From an uncultured Flavobacterium sp. (GTDB lineage Bacteria > Bacteroidota > Bacteroidia > Flavobacteriales > Flavobacteriaceae), in NCBI GenBank assembly GCA_937773775.1, contig CALJVL010000005.1, positions 1 to 63,194 on the forward strand: a stretch of 63,194 nt of DNA, given 5' to 3'. Below the pieces are notes generated by a model. The model was not told the DNA's origin. It searched no databases and was given only the letters and a program-made list of their open reading frames with translations. The position numbers and the translations under genes were made by a program. Position 1 is the first letter of the stretch. Each line of letters begins with the position of its first letter. Below are positions 48,423 to 57,436 of the stretch, in pieces.

Positions 48423-48764
48423 ATGGAAAATAACTTAACATGGCAAGAATTCGAAAAAGTAGCAATGCATGTGGGCACTATAATGGAAGTAAATGATTTT
48501 CCTGAAGCGAGAAAACCGGCTTACCAACTAACAATAGATTTTGGAAGTGTGATCGGCATCCGAAAAACTTCAGCGCAAATCACTAAACGCTACTCCAAAG
48601 AAGATTTACTTCATCGCCAAATTGTTGCCGTAATCAATTTTCCTAAAAAGCAAATTGGTAAATTCATGAGTGAGTGCCTGGCCTTAGGAGCAGTTGGAGA
48701 AGAAGGTGATGTAATTTTACTGGCTCCTGATTTTAAAATCGAAAATGGATTGCGAATCGGGTAG
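48423..48764 (+). CDS. csaA: tRNA-binding domain protein CsaA
   Basis: The 113-residue protein is a single tRNA-binding OB fold. Landmarks are WQEFEKVAMHVGTIMEVNDF, EARKPAYQLTIDFGSVIGIR, KTSAQITKRYS, and VVINFPKKQIGKFMSECLAL-like AVINFPKKQIGKFMSECLAL. Length and motifs match CsaA, a dimeric protein with chaperone and tRNA-binding activity. It stands alone, divergent from the thioredoxin-like gene. Confidence 0.95.
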   Translation: MENNLTWQEFEKVAMHVGTIMEVNDFPEARKPAYQLTIDFGSVIGIRKTSAQITKRYSKEDLLHRQIVAVINFPKKQIGKFMSECLALGAVGEEGDVILLAPDFKIENGLRIG

Positions 48765-48822
48765 TTTTTTACTTTTAAACAATGAAATATAATTCCATTC
48801 GACTTCACTTTAAGATTTTCAA

Positions 48823-49503
48823 TTAGTTTTCTTTTGTAATCTGCCAGATACTCATTTTAATTCTGGTTATAAATCCTAGTTTTTCATATAATTTAACAGC
48901 ACCGATATTGGTTTTTGCTACGTGAAGAAAAGGTGTTTTGTTTTGTTCAAAAATGGCATTTACCGTATATGCAACTAGCTGTTTTGCATATCCTTTTCCA
49001 GTGTGTTCTGGATGCGTAATAACAGCACTCACCTCTGTAAACGCATCCATTTGCATGCGTTCGCCTGTTATGGCTACGAGTTGATTATCCTTGAATATAC
49101 CGTGATAATTGCCTAAATCAGCCGTTTTCGATTTGAAGTATTCTGGATAGACAATTTTGACCAGTCCTAGAAGTGCTTCCCTATGGCTTTCCTCCAATTT
49201 TACAATTTCGTCTGTGTATGTAATAACAATCTTATGACGAACAATCATTTGAAGGCATAATAGTTCGTCTTTTAGCTTTAGTGAGGCTGGGACGCTAGGT
49301 TTCTCTCCAAATATAAAAAAAGAAGGAACTAATTTGGCGTAGGCTACTAAATCCTCCCCATCGTCAGGGATTTCATTGAAAGCACCAAAAGCACAGTAAT
49401 TAGGATTGTAAAAGTGTGAGTTATTGTAAACCATAGCCAGTTTTTTGTGATGTTCTGTCAAGGAATACCAAACAGGATTATCCAGTTTTTGTTCTTCGTT
49501 CAT
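48823..49503 (-). CDS. GNAT family N-acetyltransferase
   Basis: The 226-residue protein ends in a GNAT domain of the FR47 type. It has MDAFTEVSAVITHPEHTGKG leading into YAKQLVAYTVNAIFEQ, the acetyl-CoA-binding core, then PFLHVAKTNIGAVKLYEKLG and FITRIKMSIWQI. The N-terminal 100 residues (VWYSLTEHHKKLAM, YVKYDPVYCAF-like HFYNPNYCAFGAF) are the usual front part of this subgroup. The acyl acceptor is unknown. It follows the sulfurtransferase gene by about 70 bp on the same strand. Confidence 0.88.
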   Translation of the reverse strand: MNEEQKLDNPVWYSLTEHHKKLAMVYNNSHFYNPNYCAFGAFNEIPDDGEDLVAYAKLVPSFFIFGEKPSVPASLKLKDELLCLQMIVRHKIVITYTDEIVKLEESHREALLGLVKIVYPEYFKSKTADLGNYHGIFKDNQLVAITGERMQMDAFTEVSAVITHPEHTGKGYAKQLVAYTVNAIFEQNKTPFLHVAKTNIGAVKLYEKLGFITRIKMSIWQITKEN

Positions 49504-49574
49504 TGTTGAATACTAGTTTTTTAAAGGTCTTTGAGTTTTAAGTAATTATTTAAATCGGTAAATGCAATTGAAAA

Positions 49575-50396
49575 TTACTCAATAGGTAAGCTATCAATCT
49601 GTCCCCATTCCGTCCAAGAACCATCGTAAACTGCTTTTGGATTGTTGTTTCCAATCAGTTCGTAAGCTATCAAATCGATACATGCCGTCACGCCAGACCC
49701 ACAAGTAAATAGCAAAGGCTTGTCGTTTTGCGGCAATATTTTTGCTAACTCTTCTTTAGGTAAAAATTTGCCTTCACTTAAAAGCCTGGTGTAAGGAATG
49801 TTGATGGATCCCGGAATATGTCCGCTTCGTAGTCCTTCCCTTAGTTCTTCGGTTTCTCCCAAAAAACGATCTTCTGATCTTGCGTCAACCAATACGGCTT
49901 CTTTGGTTGCTATATTTTCTAAAACTTGCTCCTTGGTTTTGAACAGTTCTGGCTTGAATTTAGATTCGAAGTTACCTAAAGTATAAACTCGGTTTGCTGT
50001 TTTTTCAACTTCATAACCTCGTTTTCCCCATTCCGGTAGTCCACCGTCCAAAACCCAGACGTTTTTATGCCCCATGATTTTAAATAACCACCAAGCCCTT
50101 GGACTCGAATAAACACCTAAACTGTCGTAAACGACGATTTTGCTTTCGGTATTGACACCTAGTTTTCTGGCTGCTTTTACGAAATTTTCTGGACTGGGAA
50201 GGCTGTTAGGCAAGAGATTTTCGGTATCGCTAAAATCGTTTTTGATGTCAAAATAGCGAGCGCCTTTAATTTGGATATCCTGAAATAGGGGTTCCACTTT
50301 TGCTTGGTTTACTTGTTGGCTAGCATCGAGTATAATTAAATCTAGATCGTCAAGATGCTCATGAAGCCATTTTACGGATACTATGGTTTTTTCCAT
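49575..50396 (-). CDS. Thiosulfate/3-mercaptopyruvate sulfurtransferase
   Basis: The 273-residue protein has two rhodanese domains. The N-terminal domain (IVSVKWLHEHLDDLDLIILD, VVYDSLGVYSSPRAWWLFKI) is inactive, and the C-terminal one carries the active site LLFTCGSGVTACIDL. The CGSGVTA loop points to mercaptopyruvate sulfurtransferase (SseA type). It is preceded by GHIPGSINIPYT. It could supply sulfane sulfur, but no link to the suf island 40 kb away is evident. The start MEKTIVSVKWL at 50396 matches family members; the longer frame would overlap the ATPase gene. It lies 7 bp after that gene. Confidence 0.92.
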   Translation of the reverse strand: MEKTIVSVKWLHEHLDDLDLIILDASQQVNQAKVEPLFQDIQIKGARYFDIKNDFSDTENLLPNSLPSPENFVKAARKLGVNTESKIVVYDSLGVYSSPRAWWLFKIMGHKNVWVLDGGLPEWGKRGYEVEKTANRVYTLGNFESKFKPELFKTKEQVLENIATKEAVLVDARSEDRFLGETEELREGLRSGHIPGSINIPYTRLLSEGKFLPKEELAKILPQNDKPLLFTCGSGVTACIDLIAYELIGNNNPKAVYDGSWTEWGQIDSLPIE

Positions 50397-50403
50397 TTTA
50401 TTT

Positions 50404-52926
50404 TTATTTGAAAGATATTGTTTTAGCACGTTTGTTCCATTTCCAGATTTCGATCCAAGCTACCGAAACGGTGCTTACCACAATACAAATTACAATTTGA
50501 GGCAGCTTTAACGGTAGGACGTCAAAAAATTGGGCGATAGGAGTAACGTAAATAATTAGTACTAGCATTAGCAATGTTGATGAATTAGCAAATACCATAA
50601 TGTTATTCTTGTTTTTTAGTGAAGTAAAAACGGAATAATAAAAGGAGCGATTGACCAGTGATAGAATAATGTTTGAAAACACTAAAGTACTGAAAACCAT
50701 GGTTCTGGTTAAATTCTCACCTCCGCCATTTTGCACCGTTAATTGATAGACAAATAATATTCCTATTGTTATCACAATTCCTTGTATAATACTTATTCCC
50801 ATTTCTTTTAATGATAAGAAAGTGCTGCCTAATTGCCGGGGTTTTTGCAGCATACTGTTTTGTTCTTCAGGTTCATTTTCATATACAATAGAACACATGG
50901 GGCCCATAATCAGTTCCAGAAAAATGACATGTACGGGCATAAAAATATCTGGATAAACCCAACTAAAAAACAAGGGTAGGGAAACCGTAAGGATAATGGG
51001 TATGTGTATGGAAATAATATATTGAACTGCTTTTTTTAGATTGGTATAAATGCGACGCCCTGCTGCAACGGCCACGACCACTTTAGACAAATCATCATCA
51101 ACCAGAATTAAATCGGCAGCTGCTTTTGCGATTTCGGTTCCCTTTTTTCCCATGGCTATCCCAATATGGGAAGCCTTTAGCGCTGGGCCGTCATTTACTC
51201 CGTCGCCAACCATCGCAACGATTTGCCTGTCTTTTTTTAGGGCATTCACAACGGCTAGTTTGGCATCTGGGAACATACGGGTTAGAAGAGTAGTGCTGTG
51301 AATCGCTTCAAGCATTTCGGAATTGTCGAGTTGCATGATTTCTTCACCTTCCAGAATACTGCCCGTTTCTTTAATTCCTGCCTTTTCGGCAATGGCCCTA
51401 GTAGTAAGACTGTTGTCTCCGGTTATCACTTTTACCTCAATTCCCGCATCATAAAATTGCTGTATTACATGTTCAATATTTGCTTTTGGAGGGTCATAAA
51501 AAATTACTAGTCCCACAAAAATGAAAGGAAGGTCTTGTTGGTTTTTTGGATATTCATTCCCTTTATATTCTGAATGGCCTACGCCAAGGATGCGATAGCC
51601 TATGGAAGCCAAAGTGTCTATTCTTTTGTGTATTCTTGCTTTTTCTTCAGGTTTAAGCTTGCAGACCTTTATCATGGTTTCGGGTCCGCCTTTGGCGGCT
51701 ATGATGCGCTCAGCTTCTTTGTTTTGAAAGACATGTGTCATCATGGGCGGTTTTCCGTCGAGCGGATATTCATGCACCATGGAAAAGACTCTTCTAGAGT
51801 CAGTAGACGTTAATTTTTCATACTCACGATGCAAACTTTTTTCCATTGGATCAAAAGCAACGGGTTCGCTAGCCCACATGGCAATTCCAATTACTTTTAT
51901 AGCCTCTTCATTTTTCCAATCTTCCTCTCGTTCATAAAGATGGTCATTATTGAAAGCATATACGGATTGCAGACTCATTTTGTTTTCAGTTATGGTTCCC
52001 GTTTTATCGGTGCAAATAATGGTCGCACTCCCTAAGGTTTCTACTGTTCTAATTTTTTTGACAATAACTCCCTCTTTCATCAATCTCCAGGATCCCAAAG
52101 CCATAAAAGTGGTGAAAGCCACCGGAATCTCTTCTGGAAGGATAGACATGGCCAACGTCAGTCCTTTCAATAAACTATTTAACAGATCATGTGTTCGCCA
52201 AAAATAGACGGCCCAAACTAACAGAAAAATGACAATGCCTATTACTGCCATCGCTTTTACAAATTTTTCTATTTGTATTTGGAGCGGTGTTGCTTCTTCT
52301 TTAATGCTCAGTAGGCTGCTTCCCAATTTTCCGATTTCTGTTTCAAGGCCAATTTTATTTACCCTGTAAACCGCAAGTCCTGAAGCTACTAGGGTTCCAC
52401 TATAAATAGTTTTGTTTTCTATTTTTTCAGATTTAAAAACAGCATAGGCTTCCCCGGATAGTGCGGACTCATTTACCGAAAAATCATTGCTGTGGATGAT
52501 TTCCCCATCAGCGTTGATGGTGTTGCCTTCTTTAGCAATTACAAGATCATTGACAACAATCTCTTTCGTAGGGATTTTTTTTTCCACTCCATTTCTAAAG
52601 ACGGTGCTTAATGGTTCGTTCAATTTTTCTAAAGATTCCAATGCATTGCGGCTGCGGTTGTCTTGGTAAAAAGAAATTCCAGAAACGGCGATTATAGCAG
52701 CCAGCATAAAATAGGCTTCATTGTTTTGGCCCAAAATAAAATAAATAATTGCTACGGCAATCAACAACGACAACATTGGTTCTTTGAAAAGATCAAAAAG
52801 CGCGATCCACCATTTGTACTTCTTCTTGTGGATTTGTTCGTTATTACCAAATTTTCCCCTTGAGGTTTTTACTTCAATATCGGTCAAGCCAATAATGTTG
52901 TCAGGAATATTTATTTTTTTGGACAT
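50404..52926 (-). CDS. Cation-translocating P-type ATPase (P2-like)
   Basis: The 840-residue pump has an N-terminal cation-ATPase domain (TDIEVKTSRGKFGNNE), the TGES-like SALSGEA actuator motif, M4 with SILPEEIPVAFTTF, the phosphorylation site CTDKTGTITENK, nucleotide-domain KGGPETM, and the hinge MVGDGVNDGPALKASHIGIA. It lacks soft-metal cysteine motifs and fits the P2 (calcium-ATPase-like) class. In M6, where calcium pumps carry a NxxTD motif, it reads VIFLELIMGPMCSIVYENEP, so calcium specificity is not assured. ATG 52926 is preferred over the TTG just upstream. The sulfurtransferase gene starts 7 bp after the stop. Confidence 0.92.
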   Translation of the reverse strand: MSKKINIPDNIIGLTDIEVKTSRGKFGNNEQIHKKKYKWWIALFDLFKEPMLSLLIAVAIIYFILGQNNEAYFMLAAIIAVSGISFYQDNRSRNALESLEKLNEPLSTVFRNGVEKKIPTKEIVVNDLVIAKEGNTINADGEIIHSNDFSVNESALSGEAYAVFKSEKIENKTIYSGTLVASGLAVYRVNKIGLETEIGKLGSSLLSIKEEATPLQIQIEKFVKAMAVIGIVIFLLVWAVYFWRTHDLLNSLLKGLTLAMSILPEEIPVAFTTFMALGSWRLMKEGVIVKKIRTVETLGSATIICTDKTGTITENKMSLQSVYAFNNDHLYEREEDWKNEEAIKVIGIAMWASEPVAFDPMEKSLHREYEKLTSTDSRRVFSMVHEYPLDGKPPMMTHVFQNKEAERIIAAKGGPETMIKVCKLKPEEKARIHKRIDTLASIGYRILGVGHSEYKGNEYPKNQQDLPFIFVGLVIFYDPPKANIEHVIQQFYDAGIEVKVITGDNSLTTRAIAEKAGIKETGSILEGEEIMQLDNSEMLEAIHSTTLLTRMFPDAKLAVVNALKKDRQIVAMVGDGVNDGPALKASHIGIAMGKKGTEIAKAAADLILVDDDLSKVVVAVAAGRRIYTNLKKAVQYIISIHIPIILTVSLPLFFSWVYPDIFMPVHVIFLELIMGPMCSIVYENEPEEQNSMLQKPRQLGSTFLSLKEMGISIIQGIVITIGILFVYQLTVQNGGGENLTRTMVFSTLVFSNIILSLVNRSFYYSVFTSLKNKNNIMVFANSSTLLMLVLIIYVTPIAQFFDVLPLKLPQIVICIVVSTVSVAWIEIWKWNKRAKTISFK

Positions 52927-53041
52927 CAAAAGGAATTTGAGTGGTGATACTCAAATATAAGATTTTTAGTTTTATTAAAAGTGTTGTTCTTTCGTGTTTT
53001 GTAATTAAAAAAAAAACATCTTTTTGGAATATAAATACCTT

Positions 53042-53329
53042 TTATTTTATTTCATAGGGCATAATTACAAAATAGAATAAGATTAAAAAACTTGCTGTTC
53101 CGGTGACGATAAAAGTAGCCATTGATCCAAACTGATACCAAATTAGGCCTGCTGTCGCTTAGTCAACACCTTTGAGAATACGAATAAGTACAATTTATAA
53201 ACCAATGGATTGTAAATAGATGGGAATTATGGGATACAGCATTTCGCTGGCTGTATCAGTTAACAAACTGATTAATGATAAAATCCAGACGCTTCGGCTG
53301 ATATTTTTCAAAATATAGGGATGGTTTAT
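53042..53329 (-). pseudogene. MFS transporter relic with large internal deletion
   Basis: One frame reads NHPYILKNISRSVWILSLIS, LLTDTASEMLYPIIPIYLQS and ATAGL, then passes straight into IWYQFGSMATFIVTGTASFL and the final LILFYFVIMPYEIK with a stop. The first part is the start of a major-facilitator transporter and the last part is its end, so some 300 codons are missing. Two in-frame stops remain, and the expected start ATG before NHP reads ATA. The relic is clearly non-functional. Confidence 0.8.
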
Positions 53330-53353
53330 TAGTATCTATATAAAGAAAAAGAA

Positions 53354-53385
53354 AAAGTCCGAAAACTAATTGATTTTCGGACTTT
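53354..53385. terminator. mscS terminator
   Basis: A 12-bp perfect stem AAAGTCCGAAAA / TTTTCGGACTTT with an 8-nt loop, with A-rich and T-rich flanks. It lies 35 bp after the mscS stop on the minus strand. Confidence 0.85.
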
Positions 53386-53420
53386 TTAAAGCTTATGGGT
53401 TACCGTGTTTAAAACTATTC

Positions 53421-54326
53421 TTATTTTACAGCTTCAGTTTTATCGGTTACTTTTTCTAGTTCTTTAGTTTGGTGAATAACCATCTGTGGAAATGGAATTT
53501 CAATTCCTTCTTTGTCAAAGGCTACTTTTAATCTTTTGCGTAGCTCTCCTGTAATCGCCCATTGCATGCTAGGTAATGTTTCGCCTAATATTTTTATCAT
53601 AATGGAAGAATCTGCAAAATCGTTTACGCGTAAAAACTGAGGGACAAGGATGATAGAGTCTTTCCATAATGGATCTTGGGCCAGTTCAGTTCCAGTCCTG
53701 TTTATTACAGCGATGACATGTTCTAAATTAGAACTATATCCTACGCCCACATCCAGATTGATGCGGGAAAAGTCTTTAGAAAAATTAGACACTTTTTTTA
53801 TTTCTCCATGTGGAATATGGTGAACTGTTCCATCAAGATCTCTTAAAGTCGTTTTTCTTAAGCTGATTTCTTGTACTGTACCGCTTGCGTTATCAAAACT
53901 AACTACATCGCCTATGCGGTATTGGTTTTCAAGAATGATAAAAAGACCGGAAATTATATCCCGAATCAGGTATTGACCCCCAAAACCAAATGCCAAGCCG
54001 ACGATTCCAGCTGCGGCCAAAATAGGAGCGATTTCTATACCAAATTCTTGAAGCACCATTAAGCCAGTAATAGTCAGCAATGCAATATTTGCTGTGGCAT
54101 TAAATATTTGAATTAAGGTGTTTTCCCGTTTTTCTTCGGCCTCTTTAGAAGAAATTCCATCTGGTCGAACGGCTATTCGAACTGCTTTATCAATGAACGA
54201 AGTGATCACTTTATTGAGAATTAAAGCTCCTACAACAAGAAGCACGATTTTAAGTCCGCTTGATAAAAGCCATGGGATGATTAAGGCGGCATATTCTTCC
54301 TTGTATTTCAATGCAATTTCGTTCAT
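53421..54326 (-). CDS. MscS-type mechanosensitive channel
   Basis: Small-conductance mechanosensitive channels open under membrane tension to relieve osmotic shock. The 301-residue protein has TM1 around WLLSSGLKIVLLVVGALILN, TM2 around LIQIFNATANIALLTITGLM and the glycine/alanine-rich pore helix PILAAAGIVGLAFGFGGQYL. The beta domain (IGDVVSFDNASGTVQEISLR) and the C-terminal alpha/beta domain ending ALKRRLKVAFDKEGI-like LRKRLKVAFDKEGIEIPFPQ follow. Architecture and length fit. It is flanked by strong terminators on both sides, so it is transcribed alone. Confidence 0.94.
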   Translation of the reverse strand: MNEIALKYKEEYAALIIPWLLSSGLKIVLLVVGALILNKVITSFIDKAVRIAVRPDGISSKEAEEKRENTLIQIFNATANIALLTITGLMVLQEFGIEIAPILAAAGIVGLAFGFGGQYLIRDIISGLFIILENQYRIGDVVSFDNASGTVQEISLRKTTLRDLDGTVHHIPHGEIKKVSNFSKDFSRINLDVGVGYSSNLEHVIAVINRTGTELAQDPLWKDSIILVPQFLRVNDFADSSIMIKILGETLPSMQWAITGELRKRLKVAFDKEGIEIPFPQMVIHQTKELEKVTDKTEAVK

Positions 54327-54368
54327 GAATAATGTGTTTTAATTAATAATTTTTGTGACACAAAAAAA

Positions 54369-54392
54369 TCCAAAAACCATATGATTTTTGGA
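54369..54392. terminator. PUR-like gene terminator
   Basis: TCCAAAAA / TTTTTGGA hairpin with an 8-nt loop, A-rich before and T-rich after. On the minus strand it follows the 54429-54812 gene by 37 bp. Confidence 0.75.
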
Positions 54393-54428
54393 CTTTTTTA
54401 TTTTGGTGTAAAGGGGTTGCATTAAAGA

Positions 54429-54812
54429 TTAAATATCATCAAAATCAATATCAATAAAATTTGATATTTTTGGTGCTTCTTCTTCAGTGACTACTTTTTC
54501 AGTAGGATATTCTTTTTTGAAATCTTTTTGATGTCTCTCAGAGATTACTTCTTCACCTTTATGGTTCAGAACATATGAAGTCATTTCACTAAGAATTTCT
54601 GAGAAAGCTGCAAAATCTTCTTTGTACAAATATATTTTATGTTTCTTGAAGTGGAATGATCCATCTTCTTCGGTAAATTTTTTGCTTTCGGTAATCGTAA
54701 TGTAATAATCATCCGCCTTTGTAGCTCTTACATCAAAGAAGTATGTTCTTCTTCCTGCACGTAAAACTTTAGAAAATATCTCTTCTTTTTCTAACATATC
54801 ATTTTCTCTCAT
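54429..54812 (-). CDS. PUR family DNA/RNA-binding protein (DUF3276)
   Basis: The 127-residue protein is a single PUR-alpha-like domain, FSKVLRAGRRTYFFDVRATK, DYYITITESKKFTEEDGSF and KHKIYLYKEDFAAFSEILSE, followed by an acidic tail ISNFIDIDFDDI. PUR proteins bind single-stranded nucleic acids; bacterial single-repeat forms occur in Bacteroidota and spirochaetes and act as dimers. It is next to the ABC exporter on the same strand, about 70 bp apart. The second Met (MLEKEEIF) may be the true start. Confidence 0.92.
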   Translation of the reverse strand: MRENDMLEKEEIFSKVLRAGRRTYFFDVRATKADDYYITITESKKFTEEDGSFHFKKHKIYLYKEDFAAFSEILSEMTSYVLNHKGEEVISERHQKDFKKEYPTEKVVTEEEAPKISNFIDIDFDDI

Positions 54813-54883
54813 AATCGTTTCAGTCAGTTTATAGTTGTTAATTCGTAATCAAAAATCCTAAAAATATATGTATTACACAACAA

Positions 54884-56644
54884 TTAAAGTAATTCTTTTT
54901 CAGAAAGTTGTTTTAAATACAAGGAAGCGTAATAACCTGTCTGATTTATCAACTGGTTATGAGGCCCTTGTTGAATAATTTTTCCGTCTTCCAGAATGAT
55001 GATTTTATGTGCATTTTTAGCAGACGACACTCTATGACTCACAATAATTGTTGTTTTGTCTTTGCAAATTTCATTTAGATTATTCAAAATAGCTTCTTCG
55101 GTTTCAGTATCAACCGCTGATAAACAGTCGTCAAAAAGTAAAATTGGTGGGTTCTTAATGATCGCTCTCGCGATGGAAACCCTCTGTTTCTGCCCTCCAG
55201 ATAATGTTATTCCTCTTTCACCTAGAATAGTGTCATATTTCTTGTTAAAGCCCTTGATGTTGTCATGTACAACCGCGTTCTTGGCAGCTGTAACTACCTC
55301 GTCCATGCTGGCGTCTTCTTTGCCAAACTTAATATTATTTTTAATCGAATCTGAAAATAAAAAGGCGTCTTGTGGCACGATACCGATGCTATTTCGTAAA
55401 TCAAAAAGGTTTAATGTGCTGATCTCGTTATCGTCAATTTTGATTTGGCCCTCAGTTACATCATAGAGTCGCGAAATTAGAGATAGAATAGTTGACTTTC
55501 CAGAACCTGTTTTTCCAAGTATGGCTAAAGTTTCTCCTTTTTTTACAGTAAAAGAAATGTTTTGAATTGCTTTTATGTTGGTGTCTTCATAAGTGTAGCT
55601 AACGTTGTCGAAAGAAATCGAGCCGTTTATGATCGACTGACCTGGGTTTTTGTTTTTTATTTCGGGTTCAATTTTGAGGAATTCGTTAAGTCGTTTTTGT
55701 GATGCTTCTGCTTCTTGAACCATAGATGAAATCCAACCTAGTGACGCCACGGGCCAGGTCAGCATGTTGACGTATAAAATAAACTCGGCGATTGTACCGA
55801 TACTTTCGATCCTTCCGTCAATGTACATTATTCCTCCAAAATAGATAACTACCAGATTACTGATGCCGATAAGGCCCAGCATTAGAGGCCCAAACAAAGA
55901 TTGTACCTTGGCTAAATTCAAACTCTTCCTTTTGCTCTCTTTAGCCAGATTCACCATGTTATTTTGGTGTTGGTCTTCTAACGAGTAGGCCTTAATTACA
56001 CGGATTCCAGAAAATATTTCCTGTGTAAAGCTGGATACTTTCGAAAGATATTGCTGGAAAACGGTACTTCTTTTGTTGATTTCCGAACTCAATTTATAAA
56101 TTCCATAGGACAACAAAGGCAAGGGAAGTATGGTGTATAGCGTTAATCGAGGGGACACGTTATACATGTAAGCAATAACAATTGCAAAGCGGATAATGGT
56201 ATTTATAGTGTACATTACAGCTGGGCCAACATACATTCTCACCTTCGAAACATCTTCGCTAATGCGACTCATCAGATCACCGGTACGATTCTTTTTGTAG
56301 AAATTTTGGGATAAGTTTTCATATTGTCTGAACACCTCGTTTTTTAAATCAAATTCAATATGTCGTGACATTACAATTAGAGTTTGTCTCATCAAAAAGG
56401 TAAGGAACCCTGCGATAATCGTGGTAGCAATAATCAATAATATATTAGAAGTCAACTCTTGGCGAATCACTGAGGTAGCAATGCTTTTGTTTTCAGAAAA
56501 TGATTCGATGACTTTGAAAGATTTACCGATCAGTTTTGGGGTGAACAGCATGAAGATTTGCGCAATTATGGTAAATACTATTCCTAGTAAAAAGCTGTAT
56601 TTATATTTGACGAAATATTTGTTTAAATAAAGTAATTCTTTCAT
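54884..56644 (-). CDS. ABC exporter half-transporter
   Basis: The 586-residue protein has a six-helix type I exporter domain (about 1-310, with YFVKYKYSFLLGIVFTIIAQ, RTGDLMSRISEDVSKVRMYV) and a C-terminal ATPase. The latter has Walker A LGKTGSGKSTI, the signature TLSGGQKQRVSIARA and the H-loop IIVSHRVSSA. Walker B reads ILLFDDCLSAVD: the catalytic Glu is replaced by Asp, as in the weak site of some heterodimeric exporters (MdlA/LmrC-like). No second half-transporter is adjacent. The substrate is unknown, possibly lipid or drug. In Flavobacterium it commonly lies near nusB and yajC, as here. Confidence 0.93.
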   Translation of the reverse strand: MKELLYLNKYFVKYKYSFLLGIVFTIIAQIFMLFTPKLIGKSFKVIESFSENKSIATSVIRQELTSNILLIIATTIIAGFLTFLMRQTLIVMSRHIEFDLKNEVFRQYENLSQNFYKKNRTGDLMSRISEDVSKVRMYVGPAVMYTINTIIRFAIVIAYMYNVSPRLTLYTILPLPLLSYGIYKLSSEINKRSTVFQQYLSKVSSFTQEIFSGIRVIKAYSLEDQHQNNMVNLAKESKRKSLNLAKVQSLFGPLMLGLIGISNLVVIYFGGIMYIDGRIESIGTIAEFILYVNMLTWPVASLGWISSMVQEAEASQKRLNEFLKIEPEIKNKNPGQSIINGSISFDNVSYTYEDTNIKAIQNISFTVKKGETLAILGKTGSGKSTILSLISRLYDVTEGQIKIDDNEISTLNLFDLRNSIGIVPQDAFLFSDSIKNNIKFGKEDASMDEVVTAAKNAVVHDNIKGFNKKYDTILGERGITLSGGQKQRVSIARAIIKNPPILLFDDCLSAVDTETEEAILNNLNEICKDKTTIIVSHRVSSAKNAHKIIILEDGKIIQQGPHNQLINQTGYYASLYLKQLSEKELL

Positions 56645-56800
56645 TTTTTTAAGATATTCTGTATTGAAATAGTTTTTTGATTGTCAATCGATTTTTAATA
56701 ATTGTAAATGTTTACACTTTCTTTATAATTATCAAATCATTACGTTTTACTTGTCTGTTTAAAAAAATATCATAGATCAGTTATTGTAAAAACTAACATT

Positions 56801-57232
56801 ATGAGTAATGCTTTCACAACTGGAAAGGAACTTTAAAAGACGAACTTCGCATTTGGACAATTATCTCCTTATGATTACCAACAGATTTATTTTTTATGTG
56901 CAAAGATACAGGTTTAAAAGCAATTATTGGTATTCATAATCCGGTTATGGGACTTGCTTTGGGAGGCGCAAGAATGTATAATTATGCCTGTTAATGGGAT
57001 GCCCTAAGTTGCATGTTACTTCTTTCGCGCGAATGACTTATAAATCAGTTATTACGGTCAATTGTTGGTTGTCGAAAAGCTTTGATCTGGTGTGATGTCA
57101 ACAATCATAAGAGACCTGAACAGATATTAAGTTATGTAAATTCGGACGCTTTTTATTAGAGACGCCTAGTACTGCGGAAGATCTAAAAATAGAAATCATC
57201 GCTATACAATCTAAGATGTTTCTTTCACTTTA
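56801..57232 (+). pseudogene. Glu/Leu/Phe/Val dehydrogenase relic
   Basis: From ATG 56801 (MSNAFTTGKEL), pieces in several frames resemble amino-acid dehydrogenases. [12 protein letters not shown] is followed by [20 protein letters not shown] and GGARMYNYA, counterparts of the family [13 protein letters not shown] and LGPALGGTRMWNY. Then come MTYKSVIT (RGMTYKSA) and DVNNHKRPEQILSYVN. Most of the catalytic and NAD-binding domains are gone, and there are at least four frame breaks. In related genomes this gene stands between the ABC exporter and nusB, exactly where the relic lies, so it is decayed in place. Confidence 0.82.
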
Positions 57233-57398
57233 GCACTTAAGCATTGCGCCAAGCGTTATCAAGCACGGACGGATAGCGAGTTGCAGTTGTTTTACTAGAT
57301 GTAGTATTCAGGGTTATTTTAAAGTAGTATCTGAATGCTGCGCAGTGAATACTTTTAAAATAAGCAATTATATATTTTATTTTCAAGGATGAAATTCT

Positions 57399-57406
57399 TA
57401 TTTTTG
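57399..57406 (+). promoter_or_regulatory. nusB -7 element (TATTTTTG)
   Basis: TATTTTTG fits TAnnTTTG. It lies inside the longer open frame (ATG 57389), so translation should start downstream of it, at GTG 57437. Confidence 0.55.
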
Positions 57407-57436
57407 CAAAATAATTTAACAAAAGTTCTTACAAAG

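Noticed and set aside
57389..57436. ATG start for nusB at 57389
   Set aside because: The promoter element 57399-57406 lies inside it; GTG 57437 begins the conserved NRRHIRVKV.
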